DNA of 64,000 nucleotides from Rhodeus uyekii (lineage: Eukaryota > Chordata > Actinopteri > Cypriniformes > Acheilognathidae). The translations under genes were made by a program, and so were the position numbers. Shown here in pieces: positions 1-16,631 of the stretch (position 1 is its first letter; each line of letters begins with the position of its first letter). Where the stretch lies: assembly GCA_037043235.1 (NCBI GenBank), contig JAWRVZ010000077.1:2886001-2950000 (forward strand). Direction: 5' to 3'. Under the pieces are notes generated by a model, which searched no databases, was not told the DNA's origin, and saw nothing but the letters and a program-made list of their open reading frames with translations.

Positions 1-4560
<4,560 letters not shown>

Positions 4561-4624
4561 ACATCACAATATAACGGCAAGTCAATTAAGCTTCATGGAC
4601 ATCAATCTGTCCAATCAGGAAGCA

Positions 4625-5065
4625 GAAGTGAATAAGTAGTGTGGAGTGTGTCTCCTAGCAGTTTCACAAGAGCATGGAAGAGATACTTTCAGACAGGACA
4701 TTACACGAGGAGAGCTGGACAGGGACACAGAAGGGCAAAAGCCCAGTAGCAGGACCAGTATCCGTTCCTTTATGTGAGGAGGAACAAGAGAAGCTGCCAG
4801 AACCCACAAAATGAGCTCCAGCAGGAACTGGTGTCCATGTTTCTGACCAAACTGTCAGAAACAGACTTCATGAGGGCCTGATGTCCTCTAGACGGACCTG
4901 TGCTCACAGCTCAGTACCGGCAGAGGACACCATAATTGTCCACCATTGTCACCCCATTCTCTTCACGGATGAGAGCAAATTCACACTGAGCACATGTTAC
5001 AGACGTGAAAGAGTCTGGAGATGCCGTGGGGAATGTTATGCTGTGTGCAACATCCAACATGAGTC
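4625..5065 (+). pseudogene. Degenerate Tc1-like transposase fragment
   Basis: The frame after about 4880 encodes ILFTDESKFTLSTCYRRER followed by VWRCRGECYAVCNIQH. This matches the central Tc1/mariner transposase block (FTDESxF...RVWRRRGERYA), including the second catalytic Asp of the DDE/D triad. The upstream nucleotide sequence (about 4625-4880) resembles the preceding part of fish Tc1-like elements but is broken by frame changes and stops. The third catalytic residue and the C-terminus are absent. It is a dead fossil, adjacent to an unrelated MITE. Confidence 0.75.
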
Positions 5066-5116
5066 ATTAATTTTAGTTCACGTTTTAATAAAGGTGCTTT
5101 TTTTGTCATTTTTATA

Positions 5117-6049
5117 TACAGTGGAGTTCACTTATCTCGACTCACGGTTAACTCGCCAATACTATTATGTCGACGTTTTTGAAGTGGAACCGCCAAACTC
5201 CCTAATTGTCTAAGTATTTTCTCATCAGTTACGTTGATTCTTTAATGTCGCCAAATCCTAGTATCTCGAGCACAAAAGAGGGACATATTCACCACTTCAC
5301 ATGGTTAACTCGTGACGAAGACTAACTTGTGACGAAAAAAGCGACTAGCGAAAAATCTAACGACTTTATCTGGAGTTATTGGAGACTTTGAGACTCTCTG
5401 AAGTGAAAGCACATATCGTTCTTACACTTCTCAACAAGCAGTGTGTGCTGCCGTGGGTCCATCCCCCATCCCAAAGCACTCACAGCTGTGTGCACATATA
5501 GCCCGCCTTCTCTGATTTGATTGGTTTTCTCAAATATTTTTACATTGGTCGGTAACGAGCGGTTATTGACCAATGAGTATGAGGCTTAGATGAACGAACA
5601 CACCTGCTTCTGTTCAGATTGAAGAACAGTTATTAAAAGACGGGACAAAGCCAAATTTGTTCAGAAAGCATATTAGACATGAAGAACGCAAGAAAGTATG
5701 CAATCTAGTACAGCGTGATGACCTCACAAATATGTTATGAGCGAATGTGTTGTGACTGTGTTTATGCTGTGAGCGATCCTTGTGTTTGCAATGTTGGAGA
5801 ATATAATGAAAGGTTTGTATGGAGAATCAAAGGCGTTTTTTTATTGTACACTGGTAAATCTCTGCTGTTAGTTGGTGCACATATGCCTTTTGTTGTTAGC
5901 AAACATATACAGTGTATGTACATTTTTATAGCATGCCGATCGCTTCATCAAATAAATCGCCATATTGGCTGTTGGTTATCTCGATCCTCGATTATCTCGA
6001 CGCTTTTTTGCAACCCCCGAGGCCGTCGACATAACCGTATACCACTGTA
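5117..6049. mobile_element. pogo/Tigger-like MITE with TA target-site duplication
   Basis: The ends are inverted: TACAGTGGAGTTCACTTATC at the left and GGTTATGTCGAC-type sequence ending CCACTGTA at the right. TA sits at both outer edges. Motifs such as TATCTCGA recur inside near each end. The element is 933 bp and carries no recognisable transposase. TIRs starting CAGTGG with TA duplication point to the Tc1/mariner-pogo superfamily. Confidence 0.7.
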
Positions 6050-7192
6050 TCTATATATGCATTTTATTTCAGTTTTAGTTATTTTAATGCATTTTTAATG
6101 TTCTTATACACATTATTTCAGTTAACAAAACAGTTTTTTTAAAATAGTTTTTGTTAACTCTATTAACCCTGGTTTAAATTTAGTTTAATGCTTTGGTTCT
6201 ATGTAAATAAATGCTGAATCTGATCCGCTCTGCTCTTGTCATGACTGTCAGTTTATGCAACACATCATAACACCATATTCACAGTGTCAAAGCAACTACA
6301 GATGGTTAAAGACGTGAGATTTATTTCTGCTGTTAAATCCTGTGTCTGTTTTAACCGCGAGTACCGCTGAATCATGTGTGTAAATACACTGGTGGTCCGT
6401 ACTTGCTCCGTTCACCCCCCTCATTGGTTCTCAGCATGACCCACGAAGGCCTGCTGATCATCAAGCCAGCGCTAATCTCAACATCCTCGCCTTGAGCTCT
6501 CTGTGCTGAGCACTGCTGATGTGCTGTTGGAGTGTGATCAGGGTAAAGTGAACGGCTGGAGAACACAGATCAAACTAAAGGTCAGAGATACAGTGAGATG
6601 ATAGATCAGCTGACAACAAACGAGAGCATTAGTTCCAGGCTTAGTTTAAAGAGCATGAAAGTTGCAATCGCTTTTATTCCCTATTGTGTCGTACATGCGA
6701 GTGAAACGACTTCTGAAATGAGAACAAATGTAGGGTGGGACTTGATTTTGTCCATTGGGAATTGATTGGATGGTTGTGGTTTGCTATTGGTGGATCTCAT
6801 GTGAGTGACAGTTTGCCCCGCCCTCATGCCAGTAAACGCACCATCAGAGAAGAGTTGATAAATTAAAATGCAATGATGTGCATGGATTAACTATGTATGA
6901 TAAATGCTTCAATAGTCCATAAAAATACTGGATTTCATGGTGACTTTAAAAACTCCATCCGTCTCACTCCTGCACGTGGATCATTTGATACATTTCTGAC
7001 CGAATTAGCGATGAAGCACTGGCACTGATTGGGGCTCACTATCTGTCTGCAGATGGCCCTGTCTGTCTGTCTCCTGCGGTATCTGTATCAAGGTCCAGAT
7101 AAGGAAGCAGACGCGACTTTGTAAGTCAAAGCAAAGCATTAGGCACGTGCTGTAACTATATGGACTTGCTGGCATGTCTCCATACATTCTCC

Positions 7193-7350
7193 AGCTTTCC
7201 TGTGTCCCAAACCGTAGAGAGTGGTGCTTGCAACGCCAAAGGTCATGGGTTTGATTCCCAGGGAAAGCAAGAAATGATTTGAATGTCAATGTGTTTCTCG
7301 AACGCAATGAAAGTCGCTTTGGATAAGTGTCTGCCAAATGTAGAAATGTA
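7193..7350 (+). mobile_element. tRNA-derived SINE, copy 1
   Basis: The body has a B-box-like GGTCATGGGTTTGATTCCCA and then the conserved tail AAGTCGCTTTGGATAAGTGT...TGCCAAATG. The tail resembles cyprinid HAmo-type SINEs; the family name is by memory. The A-box half is diverged. Confidence 0.75.
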
Positions 7351-7375
7351 AAAAAAAAAATCTACTGTACTTGAT

Positions 7376-7376
<1 letters not shown>

Positions 7377-7431
<55 letters not shown>
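7377..7431. repeat. (CA)n microsatellite
   Basis: About 27 perfect CA units directly downstream of the SINE tail, as often seen when SINE tails seed microsatellites. Confidence 0.97.
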
Positions 7432-7433
<2 letters not shown>

Positions 7434-7819
7434 GGTATGTGAGACTATGTTGTACACGGTCTGTTGAATATTTTAGTTAATGTTGCTGCACACAAATGTT
7501 CCTTCGGGCATAAACTACAGTATATTAGTGTAATTTACTGTTAACAGCACAGTTCTGTTGAAAGGTGAATCAGGTCACATATTCCACCACGAAACTATGA
7601 ATAAAAAATAGACAGCTACATTTTGCGCGATATAAATGTGTTATTTGGCTCTGTAGCTATTAATAACTTTATTTTAAACACAAAACACAACTTTTCTTCT
7701 GCTTCTGAGATTAAATAGAACCGGGAAAATGTTCATCCTGGACTGCAACAATGTAGCAAGAAATCGCCAAACCTCAAAGCTTCCAGAATCAGTGATGATT
7801 CACTGTTACATTTGAACTG

Positions 7820-8520
7820 AAGCTTTGGCGCCGCGCGCTCTTCCTCTTTCTGTCTCCCCGCCACCGCAGCCCGTGTTTAAACGCTGATGTGACCCGGAGA
7901 AACGGGACTTTAACCAGTTACTGAGTATTTAGTGACAGCGCCGGGGCCGCGGATGACGCGTCGCGTCGCACGCCGCTAACGCGCGCACAGGACGCGTTGA
8001 GGGATTCAAAAGCAGCTCAAACTAAAATCTGTGATTTTTAAAGTTGTACTTCTTGACAAACCACGTTAAACGGCAGCGGCAACAGACGCGCGTCCGACGC
8101 ACCTCAGATATAACGCGTCCTGTATTCAGGAGCTGCTCCGGATCGACACATTGCTTCATATATTCACTCCTCCGGAATCCGGATCGGAACAAACCCTAAA
8201 TCCGTTTTCAGGGCACATGTGTAGGGCTCTTGATTAAAAACACTGAGCACATTCTCTTCCTCCGGGATGCGTCAACAAATCGCGACGCTTTTTCTATTAT
8301 AACGGAGCGTCCGAGATTAAACAATCAAGCCGCATTTTCCCACCCAAACAGAAGAAAGCAGGATATTTCCCCTTACCTTGAACATGAATCAAGCCGGGTG
8401 AAGATGTTGCGAACCGCAGGAGCGCGTCCCCCTCTCGCTCTCTCTCGTGTGCGCGCTCCACAGAGCTGCAATGAACGCGCCTCTGGTGCAGCGCTGATGG
8501 AGACACAAGCGCGCGTGTGT
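7820..8520. promoter_or_regulatory. CpG-rich promoter-like island
   Basis: This is the densest CpG block in the left third of the window, with repeated GCG/CGC/ACGCG words (for example around 7935-7990 and 8085-8125). It sits in otherwise CpG-poor DNA. Its association with a good minus-strand donor at 8376 suggests a promoter firing leftward. A plus-strand transcript is not excluded. Confidence 0.55.
8377..8500 (-). other. Candidate non-coding first exon of a gene extending left of the window
   Basis: On the minus strand, TTCAAG|GTAAGG gives a near-consensus donor with the exon ending at 8377. It lies in CpG-rich sequence, with a CT/CA microsatellite just upstream (8540-8757). No downstream coding exon of such a gene is recognisable in 1-8376, so the rest would lie beyond the left edge. 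From human synteny CPM or MDM2 are possible neighbours; nothing in the sequence identifies it. Confidence 0.35.
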
Positions 8521-8539
8521 GTGAACTGGGTGTGACTGC

Positions 8540-8757
8540 ACTTACTCTCACATACACGTTCGCTGTCTCACTCACTCTCTCACGCACATACTCTCTTTCA
8601 CGCACATACTCACTCTCTCACACTCCTTCACTCACACACATTCGCACTCTCTCACTCACACTCTCTCTCTCACACATATATATACACACTCTCACTCTCT
8701 CTCTTTCAATCACACACACACACACACTCTCTCACTCACACACGTACACACACACAA
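8540..8757. repeat. Compound (CT)n/(CA)n low-complexity tract
   Basis: Mixed CTCTCT, CACACA and CACTCT words run for about 220 bp on the upstream side of the candidate minus-strand first exon. Confidence 0.9.
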
Positions 8758-11439
8758 TGGTAAAAACATCTGGCTTTGCACTCCCTGACTCAGGGCTGGT
8801 AGGGATTGTTTGGTTGTTTGCAGCTTCACAGTATCAGCTTTTCTCAAAGCCAGTTTCTGAAAGGACACACACCTTCAAGCTATTGAACCTTTTTATTGCC
8901 CAGGGAAAAAATCCAGTGCTACTCAAATATAGTGTGGTGTGTATGTCAGAATGAGTTTAGTTATTCTTCTAGGTGTTTGAAGACAAAGTCATTGCTAGAA
9001 AAGGAGAGTAAAAGTACACTCAAGAAAATAAATATTGAAGGATTAAACAGACATAAAGATTGCTTATCATGCTTTGATGGATTCTAGGTTAAAGACTGTC
9101 TACTCAACAGGATGAGTATTATTATTATTTTAGTCAGAACTCAGTTTGTTCATCAGTATTTTGTTTGAGGATTTAAATCTATAAAAAGTCTTATGTTAAC
9201 GCATCACAAAAGTCATTCATAAAGCTCAAGAGCAATGATTAACAGATATAAAGGGGGAACATTCTGCGGTGTTTCAAGGCTGAAGCAAAATAAAATTTTT
9301 GTTCTTATCTGAAAACTATGTTGATTCCTTTCATTCCATTAGGCTGTTGGCAAGATAAATAATCTGAGGTGGCGATTACCGGAAAATAATATTATGCAAA
9401 TAGCCTGCATGATCATCACAGTGGAATTCCAGACATATTATGAAATAGGTTGGAGAACAAGATCATTTTACAGAACCAAAAGTCATAGAGACAATAGAAA
9501 GACTAGTACAAAGTTGATCAAATCATTTCTATGCCACAAGACAACAGAATCTGATCATTCGGATAATATTCTACATCTGTCCTCTGAATCTATACTTGCA
9601 CAATATTTCTCTAGATGTTACAGCATCTTAATTATTAATCATGTCAAGATCAAGGCAGAATCTTGCTTGAAACATGTACTCTTACGCTCATGTAAAAAAT
9701 AAAGCTTCTTTATTGGCATTGATAGTTCTATTGAGAATCTCTGAAGTCTGTAGAACCTTTTCAACAAACAAAAGCTTGAAAAAGGTTCTATAGATTCTTA
9801 AAATATTCTTCCTCTTTTGGAAGCTTTGTTTTTATGAGTGCAATCATCTCTTCAGATTTTGATGTGCAAATCTACAGTGAAAATGTTGGTCTGGAATTCA
9901 CTTGGAAACCACTTTGTATTGTTTTAGTGAATTTTACTAATATCTAAAAAGAAATTGAATTAAACATTTTGAAGAATGTTCTTGTGAAACACTTTTGCTT
10001 ACAGCTTCTAAACGTTTGCGTGTGTGACAAACAACCTCCTTAAGTTTGTAGAAACAGAAGTTTAAGAAAAGAGACTTTAAATTTCTTAAATGACATTTAT
10101 AGAACAATCTTATAATCATTTGATTTGCATTCCAATGCCGTTCTTAGAATGTCTCGATGTTTCTACTTGAATGTTCTTATAACAATGAGAGAAAACGTTC
10201 TAAAAACAATTCCAGAACATCCTCGTGAAGTTACTAGTTACTTGTTGAGTGTTAACATTAACCATAGAATATTACAAATAAACAAAGTAAAAATAGGTTA
10301 TTTAACCTTTTCATTAACATTCTAATCAGACATTTTAACGTTTTAGAAACACCACCAGTGATTTACTATTCCCACAACGATTTAAGAACATCAGTTTATC
10401 AGCTGCGTGAGTCTAATCTAATGTCAGACAGTCTGAGATTGAAGTTTGTTCAATGTACAATCAAGGTCATCTCTGTAGTTCAGAACAAGGGCGTTTAATT
10501 CTGGATCATCAGAAACCAAGGAACATGCATTTACTGTTAAAGGCTACATCAGGGATCACAGAGTAGACAAAACCCAGATTACACACAGATATCTGACCTG
10601 CAAACTAGTACAGGCCTGTAACTGCAAGCCCAGACACATCCTGCCCGAATGTGCTGTACTTCATTCCAGTCTCAATTTCTAGGAGTATAAAGCTTCTTGT
10701 TACTGCACATTTAGCCCACACATCATTAACTCGATGCATTAACCAAATGCCACACAGTGCATTATAAGCAGGGATGGACTCAGTCATGCCCATTTACTCC
10801 AGGTATAATTATAGCAGAGCAGTATTCTTTCAGACTCAGAAAGCTCTTTACTGCCTAGTGGGTTTACACAAAAAAGAAATGTGCCTCTGTGAGAAGTTTC
10901 CAGTGCATAAGGGAAGTATGATATAACATGGTAACATTTCAGAAACAGTCACGTCCATATTTTGACTACTTCTGCCCTACCACTCAGGTTTTCAATTCTG
11001 AAAAATGCATAAAAAATCATATTATACTGTATTGGCTTCATTTAAAAAAAGGGTAATGCATGCGTTAGTTTCAATATAATCAAAGAAACCAGTTTGTGTC
11101 ATGTACCATAAATCAGGAAAAAGTGACTGACTTCACCAGGAAAAAAAAGTCTCTTGCTGGTGAAATAAAGCAATTTTTTTAATCTTAATTAGGGTTTTAA
11201 TAGCGCCATCATATGGACATTTACTGTTAAATATGATAGTCCCTTCCAAGACTTTAATTCACCCACATTTAACGATTAGAACCCTCTCTATCAGGATTGC
11301 CATCAAACAGTTCATTTTCAGTTCAACAAGTTCATTTTAAGGCACAATGCTACAATTAAAAGCATCTGAATTATTCTCTGGGACTATATATATCCACAAG
11401 CACTAGACACAGAACAAACACGGGACAAGAAAACAAAAA
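8758..11439. other. Intergenic region between the left CpG island and the cpsf6 3' end
   Basis: AT-rich sequence with no recognisable exon. Around 9700-10330 there are repeated words of the type GAACATTCT/AGAACGTTCT in both orientations, suggesting a decayed palindromic repeat. Nothing else was identified. Confidence 0.55.
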
Positions 11440-13128
11440 GACAAAACTAGTGTGGGAAATATTTATTGATTGGCAATAATATTCTGAAATCGCAACTAAA
11501 AGCATTTAATCAGGCAATTAAATTAAGATTGAGGACTGAACCACGTCATAGGTCTATGAACAATGAATCAAAACATAAGAAAAGACCATCCAAAGCTGGA
11601 CCTGAGTTGTTTCTGTAAACTGATACTTCAATATATAATGTGCAATATAAAAACAAACTGTCCATGCAAAGAGCTGGAATGTTTGGTTCTACAAAAACAC
11701 AGCTGGACCAACTTCAATAAGATGTATACAAGACAAAAATGGACTTACCTCTCAGTCCAGGGAACAGGAACCCATAACGTCGTCGTTCATCCACTTCACT
11801 ACCAGAGCATTCAGTTGCAAAACAACACTACAAACTCACACTGAAGTCACTCTGGTTACACTAACGGAGCATTAAAAACAGGCCAATAAATGCCCACAGG
11901 CCTCAAGGGCGTAATTGAGTTCACATGAATTTTGTAATCCGTTGTTCAAACCGATGAAAACTGACCAACGCAAAGGCATCAGTGTGACAAACACCTCATA
12001 GTTCAAGTGCATCTCTCCAATCTATTTATGCATTCAAATTAGAGATTTTGGACATTTACAGTAAGCAGTGACAGTCATTCGACTGCTCATTACATCACCT
12101 AAGTGACAATTGATCTAAAAACTACCCTTTTTACAAGTGACAAAAGTGGAGTCGTTTTAAAAATTACTCCATACAATGCATTAGTCAAGTTCCATAAATT
12201 TCAAGTTTAAATTCTAAATCTAACAAAATTAGACAGTAATAAGGGACAAGTTACAATATGGCCTGTATATACACACACACATGAACAAAATATGCAAAGT
12301 ACATGTGTGAAGAGACATTACAAATGTTGAGTATTTTGTATTAATATTTATGACTCATAACTGGTTTTGCTCTTAAAAAAATGACTACAAAAATTCACAT
12401 GACTTCACATATTTGAATTGTGTAGCTTCAAATACAATCAAGAAAACCACTGAGACGTTTCATGGAAAGGTTAAACCCTACACATTAATAATTTGGAATA
12501 TGACACGAATGTAACACCCATAAATAAAACTTCATCTCTTTAAACAGTGGCACAACTGTATGGAACCTCTAGGAATTGTAAAACTAGGAAAAAGCACAAT
12601 TTATAGAGAAAAAAAAAAAAGTCAAATTTTGGGAAATGACATTTGGGTCGATCTCCATTTATACAACAGTCTTAATTGTTCAAAAATGCACAAGTAAAAA
12701 CCTAAATTATGAACAAGCAACAACCCCAGTACACACTTTATTACAACACAGATTCTATTTAATTATCAAGGCAAAAGACACTTACAAACATTATATGGAC
12801 TTAGGGAAAGGGGAGAGAAACATGGAAAAAAAATTCCTATAAAAACAAATCTAGCTAACTGACAATTTACAACATTATAGCAGTCGGAAAGTTGTTCTGA
12901 GTTTTGAATGAGCAGGCAAATAATTTGTCAAAAAGCTGAACTGACTTTAGCACACAGCTACTTCCAAATAAAAGAAAAATAAAACGAGAGCTGTTGGGAA
13001 TTAAGAGTGAGTATATCATATTTTACAGAACTGCAGAGTGCGTCCGGAGTCCAGAGCTCTGCGATGCGGGACGCTGTCGGATGAATCCACGTTGCTCCTG
13101 ACGTCTCTGCTCCTCCTCTTGCGTTCAG
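11440..13128 (-). other. cpsf6: Candidate terminal 3'UTR exon of cpsf6, with poly(A) signal
   Basis: On the minus strand a good acceptor (TTTTGACACCTTTCAG) precedes 13128. It opens a GC-richer block (about 13128-13030) that stands out from the AT-rich surroundings. Downstream on the same strand there is no other gene signal, and AATAAA lies at 11467-11462. A T/GT-rich stretch follows about 25-60 nt later, as expected for a cleavage site near 11440. Together with the donor at 18452 this suggests a spliced 3'UTR with a 5.3-kb intron (13129-18451). An unspliced long 3'UTR, or a separate transcript, remains possible. Confidence 0.4.
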
Positions 13129-13729
13129 CTGAAAGGTGTCAAAACGAAGGTGGCAGTTTGTTTTGGGGCACAGAACCCAGAAACACACACAGATGTTTTT
13201 ACCCTCTACAACTACACACGTTCAGACCGTCCCAGACATACACAGGCATGCAAACAATAAGTCATTTTTATAACTGCATCAGCAAAAGGGGCTTATTTTT
13301 CCTCATATTATTGATAGGAATATACTTAAGTGTATTTTAGTTTCACATCAGCACAGAATTAGGAACAAAAGTATATTAACTGCAGTCAGTGACAATGACT
13401 ACGTTTAGATGCACCTTCAATGAGATTACAAATTTTCCTTACTTAAACAATACTTAGCCGATAGCAACCATAATCGTAGTAAAACAATGCAAGTTGGTCT
13501 TAAAGCGCAATCGACAGGCATGTGAACCTTTTAAAAATTAGACCTATCCCAAAGGGTCCTGAAGAAACAACGCTGAAATGTTTCGCCAGCAGAGACGCTA
13601 CTCAAAGATAGTGTGCGTTACAGTAAATTGTCAAGTATTTTTAGTTTAATTGTCAATTATTAATGAGTATTTATATGAGATCTTAATGGTTATATTTTAA
13701 TTAATAGGGTAAAACACCCCAAAAAATTA

Positions 13730-13880
13730 AAATAAGCATTTATGGTCATGTGAAACGAATTGAGTGATTTTTGTTGTTTTCTTATGGGGAAAATTGTTTT
13801 GGTGTATGAGAATTTGGGTTTACAAGCTCGCTTGTAATTTGGGAATGAATTAAACTCGTAAACTGAGGTATTACTGTAAC
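13730..13880 (-). mobile_element. Truncated pogo/Tigger-like repeat end
   Basis: On the minus strand the sequence begins TACAGTAATACCTCAGTTTA and continues with ACGAGTTTAATTC. This is the same type of terminus (CAGT..TACCTC) as the element at 52842-53485. The other end was not found, so it is truncated. Confidence 0.45.
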
Positions 13881-16024
13881 ATTGTTCTACATTACAGAGA
13901 GATATGACCATGTTATGGATTTGTTAGAGAAAAATGATAAATGTAAAGACAAACCCAAAGTCCCTGAACGTGGACATGAGAGCAAATTTTTAGCATTCAA
14001 TTTTTTTTTTTTAGCATTTTAGCATTATCCTGAGAAACTGGATTGCAAAAGAACGCATTCTCCCCCAATTTTGTCCCATTAAAGGCTCTGTAGTTGGCAG
14101 GCTGCTACTAGCACATTTCAAATGGTGAAGAGGTTTGCTCGTCATCCAAACATCTTACTGCAAGTCCTTACTCTGACAATAATAATCGCATTACTGGTGC
14201 ACATGTAAACGTAGTCAGTGATAACTGGAAACGCCCAAAACATTCAACACGATTTAAGACAAGGCCCTGGAATCAGTGCATCAATACAGTGTGAAGAGAT
14301 GACACATAAGCATAAACATCAGCATGCACAACTATGAGACATGTACTCAACAACACAACTGAGCAAATACTTCATTTTCACCTGGATTACTTAATCGTCA
14401 GTAGCAACTATCAATCTTTTATGAAATTTTAAACCTTCTAATCAGATGCACAATAGCTTTAAGAGTTAACCAGTTGGCAAAAATATGCATTAAAGCCATA
14501 TGAAAATATATGGCTTTTAGTCCCACTGAGACAAATCAAACCAAATTCATACAAACCAGCATCAGTATTGTCAACAGCATACCTGAAACTAGTTTTGTAT
14601 ATTCAGAGCAGATTTAAACTGCTTTAATGAAAGAACTTTACAGGTTTGGAAAAACATGAGTATATAAAGGACAATTATAATGTTGAATGAGACTAAAAAC
14701 AAAAACACACATTCCCTCTTTATTCAGTTGAATTGTACAAGCAGGGCCTAGAGAAATATGCCATTAACGTCGCACAACACTTGCATTATGACGCTGATTT
14801 GAGATAATTGGTTGACTGGTTTGTCTCATTGGGTGCAAAACATGTATGACCTCTTATGGCTTTAAACAAGGTTAACTCATAGTAATAGAATTTTTTTTGG
14901 CTTGTTGCAAAAAAATAAGGTTCACAGGTAAATCAATTCTAGAGGCAGAAATGTTGCAGGTCATTAGTGTTAATTTTTTCAGACTCCATATCTAAACAAA
15001 TATCTTTCACATATAAAAAGAACATTTAAACTTCACGCCGCCAAAACAATCCTTCAATCATGAATAATGATTCATGGTCATTCAGACATTGATAACTCAA
15101 AGACACTACATTTTATTTAGCCTCTTAGTGTTTTTTCCCCAAACTATTATCCAAGTTTCTTTAGACCAGTTAACTAGTCAATAAATCTACATTAAACGAG
15201 TTCTGTATTTTATTTTTTATTTTTTTACAGGAAAAGCTTCATTTCCCCCCATAGAGATTTTTTTTTGAAAAGCACATTAAAATAGTGTCCACTGTACTAC
15301 TGAGAATAAGCATCAAATATGATTACCGTCGATGCAAAAAGCACTTTACTTTTAAGATGCAATGATCACTTATGTCTTACCATTGAGATTATGCATAATT
15401 TGATCTAGAAACTAAAGGAAATGAACAAGCTTGATTCTAGTGATTCAGTGGACACTGGAGTTACAGTATACAGGGTTGGACAAATAATGCAGACACTAAT
15501 TTTACTTTTGAACTCTATTAGTCTCAAGAAAAATGGAAGAAAAAAAAAGAGAGAACAAAAACGTACTGAAGATGTGGTTTCTTGAAACATTAGCTTGTCT
15601 CACTATAGCCATATTCATAGATCTCAGCCCATTTTACTACAAAAATTCACAAATATTAATTTGTACTTAAACTAGACATTAACACATGGAAACTCTCGCA
15701 ATGAATATCACATGGACCACAGTTAAGTTTGTGATGACAATAACTATTTCAAAACATACGTTTGTCCAATCCTGTGACAGCACAGGAAAGGGGGTGGGAT
15801 TAAACCATTTAGAAAATATCATGTCAGGACCATTACTTGAGAAAAACCTACACAAATAACCTGGGAAAACAGTCATTTCCGCAGATAACTCCATACTGAT
15901 GAGCACTACATCCATATATCCCAATAAACTCCATGAAACAGGGCTCTACAAAAACTCTTTAAAATCCTTCAATGTGCAGCGCATAATTTACTCAGTCTCA
16001 CCTGATCTAAAATGCGGTCTTTAG

Positions 16025-16631
16025 TGCTGGGTTCAGACTAATCAATATTTTTATCTTGAGATATTCACGAAATAACATTGTGATTTTTGTGTGTTGTGGA
16101 CAAGAAACATGTCAGGCTGATTCTCACGAGCATTCGTCGCTGAGACGCGTCGTTCAGAAGGACGAACTATCAAATAACTTTCGAAAACAAGTGTAGAACT
16201 AATTCATTCCTCTGCTGACCAAACTATAGTTTGAAGAATGTAGGTAACCAGTCAGTTGATGGTAGTCATTTGCTTTAATTCCAGGAAAACCTACAGTACT
16301 TTAGTTTTTGGTTGTCCTGCAATTAAAGCAAATGACTACCATCAACTGATTGGTTATCAAAACTATATTTTGTGTTCAGGCAGAAGACACTCAAACAGAT
16401 ATGACCATTTTCATTTTTGTGTGAACCATCACTTTAAAGCCAATTCCAGTACTCGGGTTGCTGAAGTGCCTCCGCTATATTTCGCCAGTATTTACCTCTT
16501 TTCACTTGGTTCTGTTAGTCCCATTCTATCGGTCAGGAAAGTGTCATAGACGAGATGTCGGTTGCCATCTATGATACGCTACACATGTCAGAACAAAAAT
16601 CAGGCTGATATTGTGCAGTCTGAACCCAGCA
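16025..16631. mobile_element. 607-bp MITE with terminal and internal inverted repeats
   Basis: The termini TGCTGGGTTCAGACT and AGTCTGAACCCAGCA are perfect inverted repeats. In the middle a second inverted repeat has arms at 16243-16286 and 16315-16358, 44 bp each with about four mismatches and a 28-bp loop. No transposase is visible. The target-site duplication is unclear, so I do not assign a superfamily. Confidence 0.75.

Noticed and set aside
4881..5213. Intact Tc1 transposase gene
   Set aside because: Only a central block is recognisable; the upstream part is frame-broken and the C-terminal catalytic region is absent.
8297..8605. Arg/Glu-rich minus-strand ORF over the CpG block as a coding gene
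   Set aside because: Its composition comes from the CT/CA tract and it runs past a strong splice donor; no homology is recognisable.
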